Assembly: GCA_030704615.1 (NCBI GenBank)
Contig: CM060731.1
Span: 89,630,756 to 89,694,755 of the forward strand
Source: Takakia lepidozioides
Taxonomy: Eukaryota > Streptophyta > Takakiopsida > Takakiales > Takakiaceae
Length of the DNA stretch: 64,000 nucleotides
Direction of reading: 5' to 3'
Below are positions 55,201-64,000 of the stretch, piece after piece. Each line of letters starts with the position of its first letter. The first letter of the stretch is position 1. A program made the translations under genes and the position numbers. The notes under the pieces are model-generated. The model ran no database searches. It saw nothing but the letters and a program-made list of their open reading frames with translations, and had not been told where the DNA came from.

Positions 55201-58037
55201 GGTACATGCCCAAATGTGTCGTCATGGCCCATCCAAATCCTGCCAAGGGTGCAATTCCTGCCTCCAAACCATGTCCAGCCAGTGACTAGTAAACGCGAAT
55301 AGAAGAGATCAATGGTGCTCTACCCCCAAGGAGTTTGAAAAGAGAAAGAGAGAGAGATGGGGACCGACAGAAAAAGATGAGAGGTCCACAGGCACACATC
55401 AAAGGAAAGTCAAAGCTTATGGCAGGGCTTATGGCAGACAAACTGTCAGCAAGATGGAAGTAAGCAGGAGGTAGCAATTATATTCTGAATGAATCCAACT
55501 TACATACAAGGGTCCTCCTGACTTTCATAATGTCAGAGGAAAAGAAAATGGATGTCACCAGATCAGGGCCTTTTGCAGCAATACACAGCACCTACTGGCA
55601 AACAGAAGCTAAATGGCGAGGCTTAGATTCCCCACCTGCCATGGCCCCATAGAGCGCCAGAATGGTGAGTGTGTTCTCAATGGGAGAGGTGGAGCCACCC
55701 ACACACACTGCGATACTGAATGGATTCAGCAGATAAAGCAATGCTGCCATATCCCCGATGCCCAGACCTCCTGTACGTGTCAGATATCACTTTTGTGTAA
55801 GAATAGAGTTAGGAATCACTGAGAAAATCACAATTGATCTCTCTTTCCCCCCTCTCAGGCTGGCAACCCAATGTCTTGCTCCAGGAAGCTTGGGAGGCAC
55901 TAGGGTTTATTGGCTTAAAGAGTTCATGATCAACATGACAAGTTTGTAAGTAATTCCAACTCTACTCTCATGCATTGTTCCATGCTCTCTCCTGCTTACC
56001 TCCCATTCCAGGACTAGGACTTTTGCAGTAAACATTATAATGGTAGGTCTAAGTAGATCTTGGATTACCTTCAGTAGGCACCTTGCCATCCGGATGCACA
56101 CCTAGCTTTTTATTCAGTCCCAGCTGTGCCATGTGGCAGATACGAGCAGATTCCAATAGTTGACCCATAGACCGCAACAGCAAAGCTCCAGTGAGATCTG
56201 CACCCACCAAAATAAAACCACTGCACACACCCTTGTTTGAAATCCAGCTGAAAATATTATTTTATATCTCTAACAAAGTCACCAATCAGTACCGAAAGAC
56301 CAATGGTTAATTGCAGGTGAGTCAAGCAATATCAATCAAGTTAAGGATGCAGGTATTTGGGAGCAGCGTCCTCTAAAAGGACGGATAGAACAGCTTTGCA
56401 TGACTTAAGATAGGGTGATAAGTGGCTCCAACACAGAGAGAGGGAATGTACTCATAAGATGTTGTTTGCCACAGCCTTCTGGCATAGACCCTGCCCCCAG
56501 TTTGAGCACAACAAGAGGGAACAGACACTACAATTGTGAGAGGGGTGACTCCAGTAGTGGACTTACTTTGGTACAAACAATTGGTTCGGGCTTTTCAGAT
56601 TTCCTCTAGAAATCCCTTCACTCAAGCATCAATCTGCTGTGTATGAGCTGCCAACAGGGACAGGGCTTTAAGTTCAGCCTCGAGATTTTGAAAGTTGGTA
56701 ACAGAGGTGCAGGACTAGGTTTTTCATGGTCCTAACTAGGGTCGCTCTCTGATGAGAATACCGCGGACATTCTATCAGAAAATGGAGATTGTATTCAGGC
56801 CGCCCGCACATTGGGCATTGACAATTTACTTGTCAGTTACATCCCATTGAGACATTTGAGTTTTTATAAGCAGACCTCAACACGTCAGATTGAGTGGCAC
56901 CCAGCCACAGCCATTATCTAGACGAAGGTACAATTTTTTTGGAAGTTTCAGTGAGAAAAAACATGGGGGCAAGTGGTGGGAGAGAGAAAAAGTAGGAGTT
57001 GACCTGTGGCCGAGAATTGGACCAAGGAGCGTGAGCAACAATGGTGATCCATGAAAAACAGATCCTGCGCATTGTACACAAGGGCATGGTCAACCCTCAG
57101 TGTCTTCAACTGTGCAGGGGGTCAGTTGGTTCACTGCACCTGTTGTGCAAGATATGACTATTCAATACATTGAAACAAAGCAACCAACATTCTAATCTAT
57201 GGATGGAGTCAGGCATTAAAACATTCTGTTCACATGTGAATGGCAAGTCTTCATTTCCCCTGCGAGAAACTGGGAAGGGCGGGGGGGGGGGGGGGGGGGG
57301 GTTGGGGGAGGGGAGACCTGCATAGGGTGACATTCCAAGCTGCTTCAACCAATGACCCTCTGCCACTGCACAAATGAAGAGAACCCGTCAAACAAAAGAA
57401 TGAAAAAAATAAGTCAGGCAGGGCAAAACCATAAGACCCCAGATAGGTCTCTCCGAGTGGGGGCTTTGTTTCACCAAGAGGCTGAAGAGTCCGCAATGCT
57501 GCTAAATGTTCCACAGGCCCTGTGCAATGTCCCTAATGCAGGTTTTGATGCATGGCTTAGCTGCCAAAATGCCAGAAATTGTGAGCACGGTACCTTCCCC
57601 CCGGATCAGAAGGCCATAGACCCGGCGCCCAAATAGAGGGAACAGACACTACCTTTGTGAGGGGCTCACTGCAATAGTGGGACTTACCTTGGTGTAAACA
57701 ATGCTTCGGGCTTTTCAGATCCATCTAGAAATCCCTTCACACAAGCATCAATCTGCTGTGTGTGAGCTGCCTGGCACTTGGATCCCAACAGCAGGGGTTC
57801 AGTCCCAGCCTCCCAGATTTTGAAAATTGGTGAACTTAGTATGTTTCTGATGTCCTGAAGTGGGTCGCTCTCTGCCGAAAATGAAAAGTGTCTTCAGGCC
57901 GCACCCTAACATCGGGCATTGACAATAACTCTTTCCTCTCTTCAGTCTGGTGCCGAGGGTCACTTCAGATCATCCTTAAGGTCCCCACCCATGTCACAAA
58001 ATGGAAACAACTTAAGGCAGATTTATGCCTAACTTCT

Positions 58038-58082
<45 letters not shown>

Positions 58083-58219
58083 GTACAGCGCATAAGGCTG
58101 GTGACAGGGGAAACGACTTCCACGCGATGACGAAGTACAGTGGATGCACCAACGGCACCCAGCAACAATCGAAGCGCTAGAGACAAACCCACCCCTCCCC
58201 ATAGCATTGTCCTCTTCAT
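52242..58219 (-). CDS. PIGU: GPI transamidase subunit PIG-U, complete, 13 exons, 485 aa
   Basis: PIG-U is a multi-pass ER membrane subunit of the GPI transamidase, which attaches GPI anchors to proteins. Minus-strand exons: 58087-58219, 57318-57365, 57004-57064, 56102-56220, 55636-55770, 55177-55257, 54464-54797, 54097-54153, 53740-53908, 53126-53183, 52739-52824, 52507-52563 and 52242-52361. All phases fit and sum to 1458 bp (485 codons plus TAG). Family blocks in order: RVEVVSPVTSL, LAEGHWLKQLGMSPYAG, FHGSPLLLTLLGP, ADLTGALLLRSMGQ, LLYLLNPFSIAVCVGGST, MTTHLGMYPAILIIPV, GPDGPPSKLF. Then YRFILTVEDLSPNLGLFWYF, FFLLVFHANILFMVAPL, ISSMLKSYPS, LGPVMYNLWIW and GTGNANFYFAMNLVYAV. The central loop in exon 7 is longer and less conserved. 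The exon 7 acceptor could be 6 bases further upstream. LINE scraps sit in introns 1 and 3. Confidence 0.95.
56446..56830 (-). mobile_element. LINE 3'-end fragment in PIG-U intron 3
   Basis: It starts with the family terminus (ACTCATAAGATGTTGTTTGCC) next to a GAGAGAGGG run and follows the same order of blocks as the full copy to about 56830 (TCCTCTAGAAATCCCTTCAC, ATCAATCTGCTGTGTATGAG, ACATTGGGCATTGACAAT). Many mismatches; coding lost. Confidence 0.75.
57281..57301. repeat. Poly(G) tract in PIG-U intron 2
   Basis: A run of about 21 G, 17 bp from the donor of the 48-bp exon at 57318-57365. In the transcript it is poly(C). Confidence 0.9.
57600..58036 (-). mobile_element. LINE fragment in PIG-U intron 1
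   Basis: Blocks GTGAGGGGCTCACTGCAATA, TCTAGAAATCCCTTCACACA, AGCATCAATCTGCTGTGTGT and CATGTCACAAAATGGAAACA follow the full-length LINE in order, without its last 40 bp or so. It ends at a 42-bp GA run that abuts the PIG-U exon 1 donor. Confidence 0.75.
58039..58080. repeat. GA microsatellite abutting the PIG-U exon 1 donor
   Basis: About 21 GA units. On the minus strand this is a (CT)n tract starting six bases into intron 1 of PIG-U. Confidence 0.92.
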
Positions 58220-58743
58220 ATTTCAGCTCTTGTCACCTCCGCAGTCGCCGTGGAGTGTCACTCATGGTTCCACCCACTACGATACCTTCACCCTTTCGTG
58301 TTCCTCGATTAAAATGTGCTCCACATCCAAAACCTCCAGTCTCTGCACAGTATACACCCCTTCCTGTAAACATCCCGAGCACCATTCTCCATGGAAAGCA
58401 GGAGAAGGAGATCATGGCTTATTAGACAGGAGCTTCAGCTCTCGAGTCCCGAAACGAGGTTCCCTAATTTTGGAGACCTCGAAAGTTTTAAAATTTTGCG
58501 CATAAACTATGGAGGGAATTTTTGGGGGGCAGGAGAATGAGGTCCCGGGCAGGGGCTGCCCGCAGCGAGCCCTTTCTCTTAGGGCTAGTGTCCTCTTCGT
58601 CACCCTCCCTCTACAGCGCCCCAGCAATCTTCACCTCTGTGCCTCCCGGCATTGGAGTGTCTTGTTTGGAGATCAATCTGTGAAGGAAACGTTGGGTAGC
58701 CACAGGATTTTCCAGCCGCTTGGAGCGGAAAGAGCTCGAGGCA
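58220..58743. promoter_or_regulatory. Shared intergenic region between divergent PIG-U and DDB1
   Basis: Only 524 bp separate the two start codons, so the two promoters and leaders must share this DNA. I see no convincing TATA box near either start, which would suit a broadly expressed bidirectional promoter. The regulatory role is inferred from arrangement. Confidence 0.5.
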
Positions 58744-61700
58744 ATGAGTGGGTGGAATTATGTGGTGACGGCGCACAAGCCAACTAATGTGACCCACTCC
58801 TGCGTGGGCAACTTCACCAGCCCCCATGAGCTCAACCTCATCATTGCGTATCCATTTTTTGACTTTTCTGTGTTCTTGTTCACTCTCCTCTACTCTGTCA
58901 GGGTGATCAAGAGTAAGGGAATGTGTACCACTTTGTCTGTTTTTCAGCTGTACACGCAGAAAAATGCACGGAGAGATATAAAAGAAGGAGGAGATGCACG
59001 GTTATTTTTTTCGGATGATGGTTGGCTGATTATTTGCTAGGTTTTATTATTCTTTCTGCACTTTAGCTGTCGGGAGAATCCTTAACTTCAGACTTCAGCA
59101 AATGCACGCGAATAGAGATCCACTTGCTTACCGCCCAGGGCTTGCAGGTAAAGAGCTGAGAGCTGTGTGAGTAAGAGAGAGAGAGGGTGGATGTGAGGGG
59201 GAGGAGCCATCTAAACTCGAGCAAAACAATGTATTGAAATTGGAGGATGTTGAATTGTTTTCCTGTCCCCTTCCGGTTTTTTTACTACCTGGAAGGGATC
59301 ACTAAGGATAGTTGTTCCGTAAGAAATGAAGAATTACGTATTGCATGAAGTCTTATGATTTCCAATTTATGACTCTCATTTTCATTGTGAAATGTAATGG
59401 TCATCCCTCCAAACTGAATTGAAATGTCGTGACCTAAGGAGCCTGAGATGACTCAGGCTCCCAATTCATCATCCATGACACGGAGTATTTCCGCCTTTAT
59501 TTTAGGAGATCTTTGGATTGGGCAGATAAGTAAACCCAGGTCAATCTCTGTTGCAGTTTGAGAGCTTAATAAAGCACTGAGAGAGAAGGGAATCTTGTCA
59601 AACCCTGCTTGTTGGGTGTCTAGCTGATTTGAAGAGTGTGTGGGAACAGCCAATGCTCGATGTTCCAATATATGGCAGGATTGCTACCCTTGAGCTTTTT
59701 CGCCCTCCTGTAAGTACCCCCTCCACTGGGTGTCCCTTCCTGTGGTAGTCAAAGAAGCAAAGAACCTATTAGTGTTTCCAATGCTATCTCATGGTTTCAA
59801 TTTTTGTGTGGTTCTCTAGCTAAAATAATTGTCGCTCCCTTTTCCCACCCCCTTTCTTCACTTTCTCCCATTGTGAATGTGTACAGCCAGAGATCATGAG
59901 TGATATATTATTCTCATCACTGAGCTGGTTGTTATGGTTGTGAGAGCAGGGGGAGTCACAGGACGTGCTCTTCATTTCATTTGAAAGATACAAGTTCTGT
60001 GTCCTTCAATGGGATGCTGAAGCCACTGAGCTGGTCACAAGGTAATTATTCATGGTTTGAGGTGGATCACCTAATACTAATTTGTGAAGAGCTGTACTCA
60101 AAATCGTGTGGTCATAGACCCTGCTCTGGATTTGGGCAGAGGAGAATGGAACGGGGGAAGGTAGGGGGTTGGGAGGAGACCAAAATAGGCTCCATGAAGT
60201 AGTTGTTGTCTGTATTCTGTCAAGAAAACTCTTTAGTGTAGGTAGCAAAATGTGAGTAGGGAGAGAGAGAGAGATTTCCATGTAACCGTGAATATATTAA
60301 TTGTGATAAAGGATTGTGGTATTGGCATGCAGAGCAATGGGAGACGTGTCAGACCGCATTGGCCGTCCCACAGACAATGGGCAGGTATACCCCTCTGAAT
60401 TTTCATTTCTCCTGTGCTAGTGGTTCATTTGAAGTCATTTCAGAGTTTAATGAGTAGGATTGGGATTGCTTTCATGTGGTAGATGACACATGGTTTCTAC
60501 CTGTCCTTTCAACACCAGAACTTGGCTGCACGCCATGACACTAACTTGACATAACTCCCTGGAAGGTGCTGTATCTGCAAATATCTAGCTTAACTGTAAT
60601 TTGCTGTACATATACATCCCCCATTCAGGTAATGTGTACCTCCATATCATCTTTGGTAGAGGTGGAGTGTAGGCTTAGCATCCCCCAAACCAAGGGTTAA
60701 GCACCCCTGGAAAATAATATTTGTGGCCCTGGGGTAGCTGACATTAAACTTTGCCTGCATGTTGGCTACCTGGTTATCATGCGGTACAATACAACATTTG
60801 TTACCCACCAGTTTTGGTACCACATTTATCATGTGCAAACAGCACCAAATTTATCAACACATATCTCGGTGTCACTACTCAAGTGTGTGAAAGGGTGCTA
60901 GAGTTAAGAATGTGGTTCTTTCAATGAGCTGAACCAATGCATTCACTGATTCTTCCACATGGCTGGTGGTGATTAGATTGGCATTGTGGATCCTGACTGC
61001 CGTCTCATAGGCCTCCATCTTTATGATGGCCTCTTCAAAGTAAGTTTTGCTGCTGTTGTCTATTCCAGAAGTTGGCTGCGTCGCAACTTTCACATTTTTG
61101 TTTTCTAGTGCAATTGGTCTCGTTGGACAACTTTTCAAATACGGGAGCCATCTGTTAACACACAGTAGCTTTAACAGGTGGTGACCAGTAAAGTATTGAT
61201 GTTTGTTGTTGTATAGTAATTATTTTAAACATAGAGATGAAGGCAGTATTCGAATTGGCAGAGAAATGTAATCTTGGTTTGAATTAGAATGAGATGCTGC
61301 CCACTGTCTACCTACAGATGAAGTACCTTGGTAGGTACTTACTGTCTGCATTTGTTTAGGTGATTCCTATTGACAGTAAAGGCCAGCTCAAGGAGGCATT
61401 CAATATCAGGTAAAACCCCTGTCCCCCCAGTGGTTTCCCCCTTTTTCTGATTGGGTTACTTAACAATCCAAACCCATTAATTTCAGTATAGTTGCACCAT
61501 CTGCATGTCCTCAATTATCTTTTAGACTTCAAAAGTAACCGCAACATCCACTCATTTCCCTCTATATAAGTCCATAATCTTTCAAAAATATCGTAGCTGA
61601 TAGAAGAGGAATTTGGGTATTTAGTTAAAATTAGACTCTAGGAAGGTTAGTTGGGCAAAGGTGCAGGGCAGTCCAAATAATTGGTGTGATGCTAGTTCTT

Positions 61701-64000
61701 GAAGGGCCAAACTGCTGACTCTTCAGAGATGCTGGATTTCAGGCTGGAGGAGCTACAGGTGCTGGACATCAAATTTCTGTATGGCTGCTCCAAACCGACC
61801 ATTGCGGTCCTCTACCAGGTTTGTCTGCTGATCTCCCTTCTCTTCCCTTCTGCTGATAATACATCTTGTCATGATTAGCAGCAGTGTGTGCTGTGATTAA
61901 AAGTTCTGTGGAGGTTGAGTCTCTCTGCATCCAAGGCAATGAGTGACAGGAAAAATCCTACAAGAACATTCTCAGGGCCAATACTTACAAAATACCTTGG
62001 ACTTATTCATACTAAGCAGAGTCCACTGTGTGGTTCAAGGTAAACTTTTGTCAGGAGAGATTTCTGTGAAATACAGACTGCCAAAACAAGGTTTTGAACT
62101 GTGGTTTTATCATGAAATTTGCAGCTACTGATCTGTTCAGTTGCTAATGTCTTTGTTGCAGTTTATCAAATGCCTGCGTCTTTTACAGCTATGTGTTTCC
62201 CAGCTTGTGTGCTTGTTTGTCAGTATCTTTTTGTAGCTGGTTTTCAAAAATAGTTTTTGTTGATGGGCAGGATAATAAGGATGCACGACACGTGAAGACT
62301 TATGAGGTGCAGCTCAAGGAGAAAGACTTTGGAGAGGGTCCATGGTTGCAAAACAATTTGGATAATGGTGCAGGCCTGCTGATTCCCGTTCCACTACCAT
62401 TGGGAGGGGCTATCATCATTGGCGAGCAAACGATTGTCTATTCCAATGGTTCTGTCTTCAAAGCTATCCCTATTCGACCGGTACGTGACACTTTGCTACT
62501 GATTTTTCTTTTTGATACCCTTTTTGGTATGCCAGTGCTTGTGGGGAGGGGAGAGGATAGAGAGAGAGCCCATAGATTTTCTTTGCATAGCTTTCTGGCC
62601 GCCTGGATAAAAAGGAATAGATTGAGATCTTCTCTGGCAACACCATTTGATTGCAGAAATGATCTGAGATTTAAAAACTTGCATTATGTTGCCCTTTGTT
62701 CTATGTCCTTGTGGGCACTGTATCATGGTCTCTTTTGTTGGAGAGCAGCAAATGATGGGTGAAGGTGTTAACCAGTCAATTACAAAGGCGTATGGGAGGG
62801 TGGATACGGACGGATCGCGCTATTTGCTAAGTGACCATGCAGGCATGTTGCACTTGTTGGTCATCACCCATGACAAGGAGCGGTCAGTGTCTCGAAACAA
62901 CCTTGCCATAAATTTTAATATTGTCATTTTTGTGTGGAAGATGAGTATATTAGGGACTTTTGCTTGTTTTAGTAAGTTTGGCTTGACTTTTGGGGGCAAA
63001 TCTGCAGAGTCTTGAACCTTAAAGTAGAGGTTCTTGGGGAGACATCAGCTGCAGCTACACTATCTTATCTCGACAACGGAGTTGTTTATGTCGGCTCCAG
63101 TTATGGGGACTCTCAGGTATGCCAACTTCAGCTCTAAACCTTTGTAGAAGGGCAGGATATTGAGTATGGTACATGTACAAAGAGTTTTTTGTTGCATGCA
63201 GCTTCAGGCCTTCCGCATGGTTTATCAAATGAGAATTTTTTTGGACAACCCTCATAACATGTAATTTTTCTACAGTCTTTGATTTGGACTGAGGCTTGTT
63301 TGCAGAAGTGCCCGTGTTTTGGGCTAAATATGGCACAATGAGTATAAATTTGATGTTAGATAATCTGCAGCTATTAGTGTGGCTCCAGTTTGGGGTCTCA
63401 GGCAGATGTCTCCCTGCTAACCTTGGATGATCAACACAATTTTGAGTTTGCATTTTGGTCGAGATACTTGCATGAAGTGGTAAATTCCAGAATACCATTC
63501 ACTCATATGCCCCCAAGCTTTCATACGAAAGGGTAATGGCCATACAACTTGGACTGCACTGGAGGATGTCAGTAAATGTATTTCTGTAAGAGTCCACCCT
63601 TAAGTCTAAAGTGGTGTGTATGCTGCAGATTTTCTTAGTTATACAAAAATCGTGTGTTTTGCAGCTTATCAAGCTCAACTCTCAGGCAGATAGTAAAGGC
63701 TCATATGTGGAGGTCTTGGAGAGTTTTGTGAACCTGGGACCTATTGTAGACTTGTGTGTGGTTGACCTGGAGCGGCAAGGTCAAGGCCAAGTGGTGACCT
63801 GCTCAGGTGCCTTCAAAGATGGCTCTCTCCGTATTGTCCGGAATGGCATTGGCATTAATGAGCAGGTTGATTTTTCTCTGCACTCGATGCTATATCTTGT
63901 TTTTGTATCTTGTCATCTTTGTTACTTATTATCTGCTACCTGTTTTATCTTCCATTACACAAGTATCTGGAGAAAACTACTCTATAAGTGGTGCTCGCAA
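58744..64000 (+). CDS. DDB1: DNA damage-binding protein 1 (DDB1), 12 exons visible, continues past right edge
   Basis: DDB1 is the adaptor of CUL4 ubiquitin ligases, linking the cullin to substrate receptors in DNA repair, light signalling and chromatin control. Exons: 58744-58847, 59099-59147, 59650-59709, 59950-60041, 60333-60384, 60977-61039, 61360-61409, 61743-61818, 62271-62480, 62776-62882, 63008-63116 and 63665-63865. They give 391 codons with matching phases and no stops; the family has about 1090 residues, so roughly a third is seen. The start is [20 protein letters not shown]. Beta-propeller A blocks follow: ARCT-like [115 protein letters not shown] and [20 protein letters not shown]. 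The next exon lies beyond 64000. Confidence 0.96.

Noticed and set aside
60095-60160. Possible further LINE scrap (GTGTGGTCATAGACCCTGC, TTTGGGCAGAGGAGAATGGA) in DDB1 intron 4
   Set aside because: The match to the LINE 3' region is short and diverged; I could not separate it from chance.
62496-63015. Extended plus-strand frames running through DDB1 introns 9 and 10
   Set aside because: Homology stops exactly at the GT donors and resumes after AG acceptors; the extensions are intronic read-through.

Overview
This is nuclear DNA from a eukaryote of the green lineage, probably a land plant. The evidence is many GT-AG introns with tidy phases, plant-type housekeeping proteins, a plant-type GT14 glycosyltransferase, and dense Ty1/copia, Ty3/gypsy, LINE, hAT and MITE remnants. 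I cannot fix the species. The mix of repeats, including a LINE that is not the usual plant L1 type and a retroelement with a DNMT3-like methyltransferase, fits a non-seed plant or streptophyte alga better than a flowering plant, but that is inference.

Four well-conserved genes could be built exon by exon in consistent reading frames. On the left, a Rab GDP-dissociation inhibitor (minus strand, 10 exons, cut by the left edge) lies head-to-head with APC5, a complete 21-exon gene for an anaphase-promoting complex subunit (7581-27221, 940 aa). On the right, PIG-U, a complete 13-exon GPI-transamidase subunit gene (52242-58219, minus, 485 aa), lies head-to-head with DDB1 (58744 to beyond the right edge, 12 exons visible). 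Two less healthy genes sit inside: a GT14-family glycosyltransferase (27986-29741, minus) with a deletion or frameshift in its catalytic half, and a MORN-repeat membrane protein (47376-50079, plus) with a frameshift and stop codon.

Mobile DNA fills the rest. A LINE of about 4.9 kb (18086-22948) with a perfect 16-bp target duplication sits in APC5 intron 14. A rearranged 1.1-kb copy sits in intron 2, and scraps of the same family occur across the window, often next to GA microsatellites. From 31.5 to 45.3 kb is an accessory block: a gypsy RT scrap, L1-like remnants, a decayed copia element whose RNase H runs into an 0.8-kb minisatellite, a SWIM-finger ORF between inverted repeats, and an L1 tail with an hAT-like MITE nested in it.

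The most unusual item is at 39.3-41.7 kb. A decayed coding tract carries a DNMT3-ordered cytosine-5 methyltransferase, followed downstream by the N-terminal part of a gypsy reverse transcriptase and then a PHD zinc finger. This looks like the wreck of a Ty3/gypsy-type retroelement that carried its own DNA methyltransferase and chromatin-reading finger.
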